Of a stretch of 44,258 bases of DNA, positions 24,849 to 33,564 are shown piece by piece. The DNA lies in IMG/VR virus record IMGVR_UViG_3300010367_000184, positions 1 to 44,258 of that record. One strand, 5' to 3'. The translations under genes and the position numbers were made by a program. The notes beneath the pieces are model-generated. The model searched no databases. It was not told where the DNA came from and was given only the letters and a program-made list of their open reading frames with translations. Position 1 is the stretch's first letter. Every line of letters begins with the position of its first letter. The stretch is from a virus.

Positions 24849-25633
24849 AATGTCTGGATTTCCAATTTGAAATTGGGAAAACTTATGAGAAAGAAGGGGT
24901 ATTAGTTTTATGTAAGAATGGATTCCACGCTTGTGAAAAATTAATTGACTGCTTTAACTACAAAAAATTCCACCTCTCCATAAGAGTATGTGAAGTTTTA
25001 TTATTGGATAAAATAATTACCGATAAAGATAAATCCATATCGCTGGGGATTACGGTGGTTCGAGAACTTGCCTTTTGGGAAATTGATGAGATTGTCAATG
25101 AAGGGAAATATAACCTTGGATACGGCAATAAAGGCAATGGCAACACAGGCAATTATAACCACGGTAATGATAACAACGGCAATGGCAACACAGGCAATTA
25201 TAACAACGGTAATGATAACAACGGCAATCATAACACAGGCGATTGCAACAAAGGCAATCATAACACAGGCAATCATAACACAGGCAATTATAACACAGGC
25301 GATTGCAACACAAGCAATAACAACACAGGCGATTGCAACAACGGCGATAATAACAAAGGCGATAACAACAAAGGCCATTGCAACAAAGGCCATTGCAACA
25401 AAGGCGATAATAACAACGGCGATAATAACAACGGCGATAATAACTACGGCGATAATAACACAGGCAATGGCAACACAGGCGATAATAACAAAGGCCATTA
25501 TAACAAAGGCGATAACAACACAGGCAATGGCAACACAGGAGATTATAACAAAGGCGATAACAACAGAGACACAACGATTGATTTTAAAACCCAACTGGGA
25601 TATAATGATGATGATCAAAATCTAAACCGATAA
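24788..25633 (+). CDS. DUF7666-like protein with xNxGx pentapeptide repeats, copy 2 (281 aa)
   Basis: Same N-terminal domain as copy 1 (HYKVFDEDLKCLDFQFEIG; GFHACEKLIDCFNYKKF), then 30 xNxGx units (25121-25570) and a short acidic tail ending DDDQNLNR. The repeats match the xNxGx pattern of Pentapeptide_2-type proteins rather than the A(D/N)LxX type. Its start and SD (CAGGAGAATTAAAATG) lie inside copy 1, so the two are translationally linked. A clear terminator follows. The role is unknown; a host-interaction or protein-binding scaffold is only a guess. Confidence 0.8.
   Translation: MPINKDGQEFSHYKVFDEDLKCLDFQFEIGKTYEKEGVLVLCKNGFHACEKLIDCFNYKKFHLSIRVCEVLLLDKIITDKDKSISLGITVVRELAFWEIDEIVNEGKYNLGYGNKGNGNTGNYNHGNDNNGNGNTGNYNNGNDNNGNHNTGDCNKGNHNTGNHNTGNYNTGDCNTSNNNTGDCNNGDNNKGDNNKGHCNKGHCNKGDNNNGDNNNGDNNYGDNNTGNGNTGDNNKGHYNKGDNNTGNGNTGDYNKGDNNRDTTIDFKTQLGYNDDDQNLNR
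25121..25570 (+). repeat. 15-nt tandem repeats coding xNxGx, 30 units
   Basis: Exactly 450 bases = 30 pentapeptide codon blocks, each with Asn at position 2 and (but for one Ser, and an Arg-Asp at the end) Gly at position 4. The regular composition also opens long false frames on the other five frames. Confidence 0.9.
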
Positions 25634-25643
25634 ATAAGGTAAT

Positions 25644-25674
25644 TCCCCTGCAACCCCTTGCGGGGGATTTTTTT
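25644..25674 (+). terminator. Rho-independent terminator after the DUF7666 genes
   Basis: The 10-bp stem TCCCCTGCAA / TTGCGGGGGA, loop CCCC, is followed by TTTTTTT, 10 bases after the stop at 25633. Confidence 0.9.
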
Positions 25675-25686
25675 ATATGGGATAAT
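25658..25686 (+). promoter_or_regulatory. Putative promoter of the replication unit
   Basis: TTGCGG (25658-25663), a 17-base spacer and GATAAT (25681-25686), overlapping the terminator's 3' arm and 47 bases before the primase gene. The -10 is good; the -35 keeps only TTG. Transcription must restart around here because of the terminator just upstream. Confidence 0.35.
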
Positions 25687-25732
25687 CAAAAAACATTTTT
25701 ACCATTATCGGTAGATCAAGGAGTCCACTACA

Positions 25733-27889
25733 ATGATTCCACAATTCCTTTCCCAAGGATTTAATCTGTTCCCTTTAAAACCCGGCACAAAAGAACCTGC
25801 AATTTATAACTGGCAAACATGTTTTAGCGCGAACCCACCGGAAACCCATTACGGAGTGGCTCCTCAACTAGGATGGTTCGTACTGGATGTTGACCTCTAT
25901 AAACCAATGGGCCAAGAAAGTTTTGATAACCTTAAAGCGGCTACCGGACAATCATTTAACACATTTGCAGTGCAAACCCCTCGCGGGGGGAGACACTATT
26001 ATTTTAGAGTCCCGGCTGACTGGAAAGGTAAGCACAAACACCCGGAATTTGAAGGGATAGATGGCCAAGGGGTAGGAAGGTATGTTGTCGGCCCCCGAAG
26101 TAGGATATCTGAAGGAGAGTACGCGGTAATAGACAACGGAGTATCTCTTGAAAATGCGCTATATCTCAATCAATCATCCCTTGATTTATGGGAGGCTATA
26201 GAAGAGCATTTTTCAACAAGTCATGATATAATAGATATATCACCAGAAGATGAGGAAATCGCACATGTCGCTATTGAAACGGAACTCCGTAATATATCTC
26301 TGCCCAAAAACGGCGAAAACGCAAATGACACAATATATAAGCTGGCTGCGAATTGTAAGGACCGTGGTCTCAGTATTCAACGAACAACTGAGATTATCTT
26401 TAACTGGAATGACAGAGGAGAGGTACCATTCGCGCACGGGGAACTGCTCCCCATTATCCAAAACGCTTACAACTACACTAAAAATCCTGCTGGATGTAGC
26501 GCCTTGGGCGTCGAACGATTCGAGAATTATGGCGCTGAAGACTTTGAGAGAACATCAGAAACCTTCCACTATCATAGAGAAGATGAAGACAAGTCCCTTC
26601 CGCCAAACAGCAAAGAACGTTTGGACGCATTAATCGCAGGGTTAAAAATTGGACCGGGTGGCACTCCAAAGGCCAGCCCCACAAATTTGAATATATTGTG
26701 GGGGTTGCCGTTAACTGGTGGAGAATTAACGGGGGTATTCCGGTTTGATAGGTTACGACAATCTGTTTGGGTTGATAAGCGGAAAGCTTTTTGGAGAGCT
26801 AAAATCAATGCCGAATCGTCCGAGCGATTGGAAGATACAGACGTAATTGCCATCCGGGAGAAAATTGATCAAACTTACCAAGTCACCTTCCGAAATGAGG
26901 AAATACGGGATAAAATATCTCTTATCGCAAAGCATAATCAATTTCATCCGATTCAGGATTACCTTAACGGATTACCAGAATGGGATGGTAATAAACGAGC
27001 TGAGCAGTTGTTTATAGAGTATTTTCCTTACAAATGCGAGGGAGACGTTTTCAAATATAGGCAAGCCATTGCAAAAGCGTTTGTGTTGGCAGCGGTAAGG
27101 CGCGCTTTTCATCCCGGCGAAAAATGGGATAATATGCTCGTTTTAACCGGCTCCCAAGGCAAAATGAAGTCTACTTTTTTGGAAATTATGGCGAAAAATT
27201 CAGAATGGTATGCCGTCATACAAGATTTGAGGGATCTTAAAGCGGCGCAAGAAAAAATGCGAGGTAAATGGTGGATAGAATTACCGGAGGCGAAAGCTGT
27301 CACAAAAACGGATAACGATGTTCTGAAGGGGTTTATGTCAATGGCGGTAGACGAATATCGGCCTGCCTATGCGCGTGAAGTTATGTCATTTCCTAGGCAT
27401 TGCATTTTTGGGTGGACCCTAAATCCTAAAGAGGGAACGTCTTTTCTGAAGGACACGGAAAATAGGCGGTATTCGGTAATAGAAGTGATCCAATCTCTTA
27501 ATGCCAATCGTTTACGGGCTGATTTAGATCAAATTTACGCAGAAGCAATGGCTTGGTATCACGCAGGGGAAATGCCGTGGTTTGGATATGCAGACGTAAA
27601 TCCCGTTATGTCAAAATTGCAGGCAGAGATCCTTGAGGAAGATGCGGATGTGTGGGAAGGTCTGGCAAAAGAGTATGGAGAAAAGAATAAAGGCAAATAC
27701 TTTAAACTTTCGGACATCCTATTTGATATCTTTAATATTCCAATTGAACGCCAGGGTACCAAAATGAAACGAAGGATTACTCCTCTTTTGAAAAAAGAAG
27801 GGTGGGTTCAATATAGAACGAACATGGAAAAATTCTGGTGCTACCCCGAATTAGAAGCGGAAATAATCGATTGGGAAGGATTAATTTAA
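25733..27889 (+). CDS. Primase-polymerase fused to VirE-type ATPase/helicase (718 aa)
   Basis: N-terminal AEP (Prim-Pol) domain: metal-binding D52 and D54 in WFVLDVDLYK and H88 in GGRHYYF. A PriCT-like linker follows, then a C-terminal VirE/SF3-like P-loop domain with Walker A GSQGKMKST (473-481), a Walker B-like WWIELPEAKAV and later NRRYSVIEV. Met478 stands where the common P-loop has Gly; relatives may tolerate it. It should synthesise primers and perhaps unwind the origin. SD AAGGAG precedes ATG 25733. It heads the replication block. Confidence 0.88.
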   Translation: MIPQFLSQGFNLFPLKPGTKEPAIYNWQTCFSANPPETHYGVAPQLGWFVLDVDLYKPMGQESFDNLKAATGQSFNTFAVQTPRGGRHYYFRVPADWKGKHKHPEFEGIDGQGVGRYVVGPRSRISEGEYAVIDNGVSLENALYLNQSSLDLWEAIEEHFSTSHDIIDISPEDEEIAHVAIETELRNISLPKNGENANDTIYKLAANCKDRGLSIQRTTEIIFNWNDRGEVPFAHGELLPIIQNAYNYTKNPAGCSALGVERFENYGAEDFERTSETFHYHREDEDKSLPPNSKERLDALIAGLKIGPGGTPKASPTNLNILWGLPLTGGELTGVFRFDRLRQSVWVDKRKAFWRAKINAESSERLEDTDVIAIREKIDQTYQVTFRNEEIRDKISLIAKHNQFHPIQDYLNGLPEWDGNKRAEQLFIEYFPYKCEGDVFKYRQAIAKAFVLAAVRRAFHPGEKWDNMLVLTGSQGKMKSTFLEIMAKNSEWYAVIQDLRDLKAAQEKMRGKWWIELPEAKAVTKTDNDVLKGFMSMAVDEYRPAYAREVMSFPRHCIFGWTLNPKEGTSFLKDTENRRYSVIEVIQSLNANRLRADLDQIYAEAMAWYHAGEMPWFGYADVNPVMSKLQAEILEEDADVWEGLAKEYGEKNKGKYFKLSDILFDIFNIPIERQGTKMKRRITPLLKKEGWVQYRTNMEKFWCYPELEAEIIDWEGLI

Positions 27890-27892
27890 GAT

Positions 27893-29632
27893 ATGCGATG
27901 GAAGCATGCGCTTTATCCCTATCAGGAATACGGAGTTGAATGGCTCCGATCAAAGAAGTACGCTCTTCTCGCGGACGATCCGGGATTGGGAAAAACATGC
28001 CAAACCCTAGTAGCCGCACACAGATTACAAAAGCAATCAATCCTGATTATTGCTCCTGCCGCAATTACCGCACAATGGAAACAGGAAATAGAATATTTTT
28101 TTACTCAAGATAAATATCAGATTCTCAGTTATAATAAATGCGTGCAAAAAGCACAACTGGAAAAGCTTCAAAAACAAAAATTCGATTTGATCATTATTGA
28201 TGAAGCGCATTTTCTGAAAGCTAAACCCGGACGAAAGAAAAATAAAGATGGAAAATGGGCGAAGACGGGTATACGGGTACGGGGCATTCTCGGTCCTGGA
28301 AGTTTTCTCAAAAATTCGGATCAAGTATGGCTCCTTACTGGAACTCCGATGAAAAATAGGCCAAAAGATTTGTACACTATTCTGAAAGCTTTCGTGCCGG
28401 AAAAATTGGGAGAGTTTACACAATGGCAAACATACCTGAATCATTTTTGTGGGTGGGATGGAAACGGATCGACCAATGAAGAAGAACTGGGAAAAATTCT
28501 AGAAGGGTTTATGTTACGCCGTAAAAAAGAGCATGTCTTGAAGGAATTACCTCCGTTGGTGGAGACTGTAATTCCGCTAGAAGGAATAAACGACAATCCA
28601 AATGAATTTTTATCAACTCGCCGAAAATTGTTGAGCGAAGAGAAAATTCCTAAAATTTTAGAATATGTAAATTTAATTTTAGACAGTGTTGATAAAATCG
28701 TGGTCATAGGGTATCATAGAAATACTATAGATATATTACAGTCTAAAATTCCTTATTCTCTGAAAATTTTAGGCGGAATGCCGCAAAAAGAAAAAGAAGG
28801 GGCTCTGTATGCATTTAAAAACAATCCTCTCTTTCGTGTCCTCATTGGTCAAATTGATACGATTGGGACAGGTACGGACGGCCTTCAGGTTATTGCGAGC
28901 CGTATGCTTATTATTGATCTCGATTGGAGTCCGTCAGTTCTTGAACAGGCCATTGGCAGGCTTCGCCGATTAGGGCAACAGAATACAGTATTTGTAGATT
29001 ATCTGTTAGCCTCCGGAACTTTAGATGATGATATTATAAACAAACTTAATTGGAAACGTGGTGTAATTAATCAAGTAATAGGAGATAACAAACGCATGAA
29101 CGAGAATGTTTTATTACAAGCAGCACAAGTATTCGCTGGATTGGTGGCAGAAGAATTAATCGCAAGAGGAGTACAAGGGCTTGAAAAAGGAAAAAAAGGA
29201 AAGTCTCAAGCCGTTTATGGATTAATTGGGGATGGGGTATTAGATAAAACTGAGCAAACTAAAGGAACGCCTCTTCAAGTCCCTACTGAACCTGTACAAG
29301 CATTATCAGTGTCCGCGCCAGCGCCTACTCCAATAATAGCAACAGCCGCACCGAATGAAACTGAGCCTCCTAAAAAATTTCCGCCTCTTGAAGAGGTTAC
29401 TCAAAAAGTAAACGACTTTAATACGGCGTTATCCAAAGCCGGATTGTCTGTCGATAAAATAATGGGTTTCTACAAATCTACGATTGTTACCGGATTATCC
29501 GCTCCTAAACTAGCAGGATTGAAAGACTTTGAACTGGATGTTGTTTCTCGTTTAATTGACCAAATTCAATCGAATCCAAATTGGACCACTGAATTGGTAG
29601 AGAAATTGAATCCGCCTACGTTGGAGGTGTAA
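27893..29632 (+). CDS. SNF2-like DEAH helicase (579 aa)
   Basis: Superfamily 2: Walker A DDPGLGKTCQT (~30), DEAH box LIIIDEAHFLK (~103), motif III WLLTGTPMKNRPKDLY, and the C-terminal lobe with TGTDGLQVIASRMLIIDL and the arginine-finger motif QAIGRLRRLGQ. The last ~170 residues after the helicase core are Pro/Ala-rich then helical and not recognised. A DNA translocase or helicase for replication, next to the primase. It starts 3 bases after the primase stop. Confidence 0.9.
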   Translation: MRWKHALYPYQEYGVEWLRSKKYALLADDPGLGKTCQTLVAAHRLQKQSILIIAPAAITAQWKQEIEYFFTQDKYQILSYNKCVQKAQLEKLQKQKFDLIIIDEAHFLKAKPGRKKNKDGKWAKTGIRVRGILGPGSFLKNSDQVWLLTGTPMKNRPKDLYTILKAFVPEKLGEFTQWQTYLNHFCGWDGNGSTNEEELGKILEGFMLRRKKEHVLKELPPLVETVIPLEGINDNPNEFLSTRRKLLSEEKIPKILEYVNLILDSVDKIVVIGYHRNTIDILQSKIPYSLKILGGMPQKEKEGALYAFKNNPLFRVLIGQIDTIGTGTDGLQVIASRMLIIDLDWSPSVLEQAIGRLRRLGQQNTVFVDYLLASGTLDDDIINKLNWKRGVINQVIGDNKRMNENVLLQAAQVFAGLVAEELIARGVQGLEKGKKGKSQAVYGLIGDGVLDKTEQTKGTPLQVPTEPVQALSVSAPAPTPIIATAAPNETEPPKKFPPLEEVTQKVNDFNTALSKAGLSVDKIMGFYKSTIVTGLSAPKLAGLKDFELDVVSRLIDQIQSNPNWTTELVEKLNPPTLEV

Positions 29633-29633
29633 A

Positions 29634-30740
29634 ATGCAGGAAGAACACAGCAAATTATCCGCCTCTTCCGCCCATCGTTGGATGAACTGTACCGCTTCAT
29701 ATGCATTATGTGAGGATCTCCCCCCACAAGGGGAGAGCATGTATGCCGCAGAAGGAAAAGAAGCGCATTCTGTTGCAGAGACCCTCTTAAAGGGACAAGT
29801 CAAAGAGGGTGTCTCTCTTGAAATGATGGCGCACGCTCAAATGTATGCTAATGTAGTCATGCAGGATTTGATGGCGTGCTCAGAATTTTCAGATCTGCAT
29901 ATTGAGGACCGAATCGCTTTAAAAGGGTTTGAATCCTTTACTCAGAAAAAGTTATTTGGCACATGCGATGCTTGGTTTATCGGTGATGGGATTCTCCATC
30001 TATACGATTTAAAGTACGGACAGGGTATTAAGGTTTACGCAAAAGATAATGAGCAACTTCTATATTATTCGATTGGGATGTTTCAGAAAGCAAGTATACC
30101 CATTAATGGAATTAAATTGACGATTGTTCAGCCCCGATTAGCACATATTGATTCCTGGAAAGTGCCGATGAAAGAACACAACGAATTTTTGAAAAAAATG
30201 AAAGGGGCTATTAAGGAAATCGAAAGCGGAAACGTTCATTTTGAAATCGGGAAAGGGTGTACATTTTGTCCAGCAAAAGGAATTTGTCCTGAACAACGAA
30301 GGGTAGTCGAAAAGGAGTTTGCCGTGGAATTAGACAAGCCGATCCAGAAAAAACCGGTTAATTTGGAATCTGTAGAGAATTTTAAACAATATCTCGATAA
30401 TGCTTATTATCTGGAGAAATGGATTTCCGCCGTAAAAGCCCACGCATTTACTCTATTAGAAGCGGGTGCCGCGATAGAAGGATATGGGCTGGAACAGGGA
30501 AGATTAGGGAGCCGGCAATGGATTGACCCCGACAATGCGAGAGAATATTTTCAAAAACGGTATCCTATAATATCAGATTATTTAAATACTACCTTAAAAT
30601 CCCCGACAGAAATGTTAAAAATTACATGTGAAAAAGACATAAAAGATTTAATAGAAAGGAAACCTGGAAAATTGACATTGAAAAAACTGGAGCCTATCGA
30701 TGTTGAAAGTTTTGAAAAATTTGATGAATTTGATATTTAA
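29634..30740 (+). CDS. DUF2800 family PD-(D/E)XK (RecB/Cas4-like) nuclease
   Basis: 368 residues. Signature start LSASSAHRWMNCTASYALC and AAEGKEAHSVAETLL; core GTCDAWF...LYDLKYGQG (Asp, then D-L-K) and QLLYYSIGM; then CTFCPAKGICPEQ, a Cys cluster like that of Cas4/AddB-type iron-sulfur nucleases. It probably processes DNA ends in recombination or replication. SD GGAGGT is perfect. DUF2800 and DUF2815 genes are habitual neighbours in phages, as here. Confidence 0.88.
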   Translation: MQEEHSKLSASSAHRWMNCTASYALCEDLPPQGESMYAAEGKEAHSVAETLLKGQVKEGVSLEMMAHAQMYANVVMQDLMACSEFSDLHIEDRIALKGFESFTQKKLFGTCDAWFIGDGILHLYDLKYGQGIKVYAKDNEQLLYYSIGMFQKASIPINGIKLTIVQPRLAHIDSWKVPMKEHNEFLKKMKGAIKEIESGNVHFEIGKGCTFCPAKGICPEQRRVVEKEFAVELDKPIQKKPVNLESVENFKQYLDNAYYLEKWISAVKAHAFTLLEAGAAIEGYGLEQGRLGSRQWIDPDNAREYFQKRYPIISDYLNTTLKSPTEMLKITCEKDIKDLIERKPGKLTLKKLEPIDVESFEKFDEFDI

Positions 30741-30846
30741 AAAACAAGAGAATTATGATATACTGGATTTTACATTTGAATATTTTAAAAATAGTAGCAA
30801 TGATGAATTATTGAATGAATTGTATAAAGGAGAAAATAATGGCTAA
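30724..30846 (+). CDS. Possible small overlapping gene (40 aa)
   Basis: ATG 30724 lies inside the end of the nuclease gene, and the frame runs through the ~98-base gap to overlap the next start by 8 nt. The product MNLIFKKQENYDILDFTFEY... is acidic and protein-like (ending NELYKGENNG). There is no good SD; it would rely on coupling. The gap is otherwise empty, so this is possible but unproven. Confidence 0.35.
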   Translation: MNLIFKKQENYDILDFTFEYFKNSSNDELLNELYKGENNG

Positions 30847-31465
30847 AACATCCAAATTTGTAGTTATCGATTATTCTGACAGGTTTAAGCTCCCTATCGG
30901 TAGACTGGCTTTTCATAATCTATTTACGCCTGTCAAATTTGAAGAAGGGCAAATTCCTAAATATAGTGCAAGGCTATTTTACGAACCTTCCACTGATTTT
31001 ACTGAGTATCAAGCAGCGTTAAAACGGCTAATTGAACATCCAGATCTATTTAAAACTTTTCATAATGAGACAGGGGCGCTAAAACAAGTAGAAACTGAAA
31101 ATGGTTTAATCACAGTCCTTTCAACGGTTAAAAAAGCAATTCGTCGCCCCACGGAAGACGAAGTTGAGAAGTATGCATTCTATGAAGGTCAGTTAATTGC
31201 AGGGGCGAATTCCACACGTGCCCCTGGTGTACTTGGGCCCCAACGCGAAGTAATCCGTGATTCTGAAGATATCCAACGGGGATGCTACGGTGTATTATAC
31301 GTGTCGTTAGGATACCATAAAAGTGCTCAACAATTTTATTTCGCTCTTCACGCTTTTCAAAAAGCAAGAAGCGGCGAACCTCTTGCCGGAGGAGGAGGGG
31401 TCGATACCAATGAATTTGAAACTTTTCAAGATGAAGTAACCGTTAACGACCTAATGGGAATATAG
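30839..31465 (+). CDS. DUF2815 protein, probable single-stranded DNA-binding protein
   Basis: 208 residues from ATG 30839 (MAKTSKFVVIDYSDRFKLP), chosen because AAAGGAG lies 7 bases before it; an in-frame ATG at 30815 has no SD. Beta-rich OB-like core with RLAFHNLFTP, YSARLFYEP and a C-terminal tail ending in acidic residues, as in DUF2815 relatives that sit between the DUF2800 nuclease and PolA in many phages. ssDNA binding is inferred from the family. A terminator follows. Confidence 0.8.
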   Translation: MAKTSKFVVIDYSDRFKLPIGRLAFHNLFTPVKFEEGQIPKYSARLFYEPSTDFTEYQAALKRLIEHPDLFKTFHNETGALKQVETENGLITVLSTVKKAIRRPTEDEVEKYAFYEGQLIAGANSTRAPGVLGPQREVIRDSEDIQRGCYGVLYVSLGYHKSAQQFYFALHAFQKARSGEPLAGGGGVDTNEFETFQDEVTVNDLMGI

Positions 31466-31478
31466 CAAAGTGGATAAC

Positions 31479-31512
31479 GGCACTCCTGAGCATTTAGGGG
31501 TGCCTTCTTTTT
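31479..31512 (+). terminator. Rho-independent terminator after DUF2815
   Basis: The 9-bp stem GGCACTCCT / AGGGGTGCC, 8-base loop, is followed by TTCTTTTT, 13 bases after the stop codon. It may be leaky, to lower expression of the polymerase relative to the abundant DNA-binding protein. Confidence 0.85.
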
Positions 31513-31531
31513 CGTGAAAGGGGAATTCTGT

Positions 31532-33457
31532 ATGGATAATAGGCTATTCATAGATTTTGAAAGCCGCTCAGAACTTAGCCTTAAAGAGGTTAACGCTTCT
31601 GTTTATAGCAATCATCCATCAACTGAAATTCTTTGTATGGTACTTACTCTCCCAAATGGGCAATCGATCCCCTTTACGATTAATGATAATTTTTCAAATA
31701 CGCTCGTTAGTCGGCATATAGAAGGTCTAATAGATGACAAGGTATTGGTGTCACATAATGCTGCATTTGAGCAATTCATTTGGAACAATATTCTGCATAA
31801 ACGGTACGGGTACGAGTATCTGCCGCCGTCTAGATTTAAATGCACAATGGCGAAAGTCTGCGCTCACGCTCTCCCAAGAAGTTTGGAGCAAAGCGCGGAA
31901 GCTTTGGGGTTATCTCAAGTCAAAGATATGGCTGGTAAAAAGTTAATGCTTGAATTGTCTGCGTCAAAAGGGGAAATTCCGAAAGAAAAATTAGATCGGC
32001 TGGTACAATATTGCGCTCAAGATAATTTAACGGCTATTGGGATTGATAATGCTCTTGATGATTTATCCGAATACGAGCAAAAAGTATGGGAAATGGATCA
32101 GAGAATAAATCAACGAGGAATTAATACGGATTTAGCTCTTGCAACTCGAATCAAACAATTGGCGGGTGCCGAACAGGAGAACGCTGAAAAAGAATTTCAA
32201 ATATTAGTAGATCATGAATTTGAACGACCGACACAACGAGTCAAATTGCTGAATTGGCTAAAACAAAATGGATTAGATCTTCCGAATACTCAAAAATCAA
32301 CAATCCAAGCGGTAGATTTATCTGCTCAATCCGGCAAAGTCCAACGCGCTATCGAACTATACAATTTAATGTCAAAAACCTCGGTTGCAAAATTCACTAA
32401 ATTGATTAATAGCGTGGATAGCGACGGTAGGCTCAGATGCAATACAATTTATCATGGGGCAAGTACCGGAAGATGGACAGGAGGCGCAGAATCGTCGGAA
32501 GGAAAAGTGGCAAGTACCCAATTGCAAAATTTGAAACGGCCTGATTTTGATCCAACTCTTGCTATTGACATAATTGAGAATGCCGAATTAATTTGGCCTT
32601 GTTTGGCTGGGAGCGTTTCTGAAGTCGCTTCCTCGTTAAGTCGAAGTTGTTTAATTGCTTCTGAAGGAAACAAACTGGTTTCTGTCGATTATTCTGGTAT
32701 AGAGGCAAGAGTTTTAGCATGGGTAGCGGGGCAAGAAGATCTGATAGAAGTATTTCGGCAAGGGAAATGTGTGTATTGTGCAGCGGCTTCCACAACTTAT
32801 AACCGCCTCATCACCAAAAAAGAAAACCCAGACGAGAGGCAGGTAGGAAAAGGGCAAATTCTTGCCTTTGGGTATGAAGGTGGTATTGCCGCGATGTATA
32901 AAATTTGTACACAGGGAAGAATTTCTTTAATTCCTGCAATTAAACCAATTTGGGATTCCTCCACCCCAACAGAAAGAGAAAAAGCAGAATGGTCTTATAA
33001 AAATTACCAAAGAGAAGCGGAAAAATTAAAATCGCCACATTTCAATAAAGAAGAAGGGATTACCGCTGATATCCTAAAACAGCGATATCGAGAAGCTAAT
33101 CCAAAAATTGTTAAATTTTGGGTTGGTGCGAAAACCGCTGCTTTTAGTGCTATTCAGCACCCAGGGAGGCGCTTTATAGCCCCAAATGGAAAGGTTGCAT
33201 TCATATATACGGGGGACTGGTTAAATTGTTATTTACCCAGTGGTCGTCCTCTTCACTATTTCAAGCCAGAACTGCGGGCGCAAAAAAATCGTTTTGGAGA
33301 GATGGTTCAAACTTTGACATATCTTGGAATAAACCCAAAAACAAAACAATTGGAAAGGGAATCGACGTACGGTGGAAAATTAACTGAGAACATTGTACAG
33401 GCGATAAGCCGTGATATTATGGTAGAAGGAATGATTAATGTGGAGGAATTGAGGTGA
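31532..33457 (+). CDS. Family A DNA polymerase, N-terminal piece (exonuclease, motifs A and B; motif C missing)
   Basis: 641 residues from ATG 31532 (SD AAAGGGG; a GTG at 31514 was refused). 3'-5' exonuclease: D8/E10 in LFIDFESRS, VSHNAAFEQFIW, and YCAQDN as ExoIII. Polymerase: motif A VSVDYSGIEARVLAW with D386, then motif B around GKGQILAFGYEGG, and the helix QAISRDIMVEGMINVEELR just before the stop. The second catalytic Asp (motif C, HDE) is absent here and lies on the ORF at 33551-33718 in the same frame. The piece alone should not polymerise. Confidence 0.9.
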   Translation: MDNRLFIDFESRSELSLKEVNASVYSNHPSTEILCMVLTLPNGQSIPFTINDNFSNTLVSRHIEGLIDDKVLVSHNAAFEQFIWNNILHKRYGYEYLPPSRFKCTMAKVCAHALPRSLEQSAEALGLSQVKDMAGKKLMLELSASKGEIPKEKLDRLVQYCAQDNLTAIGIDNALDDLSEYEQKVWEMDQRINQRGINTDLALATRIKQLAGAEQENAEKEFQILVDHEFERPTQRVKLLNWLKQNGLDLPNTQKSTIQAVDLSAQSGKVQRAIELYNLMSKTSVAKFTKLINSVDSDGRLRCNTIYHGASTGRWTGGAESSEGKVASTQLQNLKRPDFDPTLAIDIIENAELIWPCLAGSVSEVASSLSRSCLIASEGNKLVSVDYSGIEARVLAWVAGQEDLIEVFRQGKCVYCAAASTTYNRLITKKENPDERQVGKGQILAFGYEGGIAAMYKICTQGRISLIPAIKPIWDSSTPTEREKAEWSYKNYQREAEKLKSPHFNKEEGITADILKQRYREANPKIVKFWVGAKTAAFSAIQHPGRRFIAPNGKVAFIYTGDWLNCYLPSGRPLHYFKPELRAQKNRFGEMVQTLTYLGINPKTKQLERESTYGGKLTENIVQAISRDIMVEGMINVEELR

Positions 33458-33564
33458 GAATATTAGTTTGCAGCGGACGTGGTTATTACAATTGGTTAAA
33501 AATAAAAGAGGTTTTAAGACAAGAAATTACCCAAGCGGATAGTATAGTTTATGGGAATGATTGA
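33454..33564 (+). pseudogene. DUF2493-like N-terminal fragment (36 aa) inside the polymerase
   Basis: GTG 33454 overlaps the TGA of the polymerase piece (GTGA) and has GGAGG/GAGG upstream. The product VRILVCSGRGYYNWLKIKEV...ADSIVYGND looks like the first strand-turn-helix of DUF2493 (SLOG-like) proteins, which begin M-R-I-L-V-C-G-G-R-D. It then stops at TGA 33562-33564, inside the next polymerase piece, so most of the domain is lost. It may still act as a translational bridge between the polymerase pieces. Confidence 0.6.

Noticed and set aside
24570-25570. CRISPR-like appearance of the repeat arrays
   Set aside because: Units are 15 bases, tandem without spacers and in coding frame.
25001-25618. 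Long minus-strand frame of 205 codons (and other frames) over the xNxGx region
   Set aside because: Produced by the 15-base repeats; the product is monotonous Val/Ile/Ala, has no RBS and lies opposite a convincing gene.
33454-33557. Group I or II intron as explanation of the polymerase split
   Set aside because: About 100 bases is too short for a self-splicing intron and no core structure is visible; an ORF fragment fits better.
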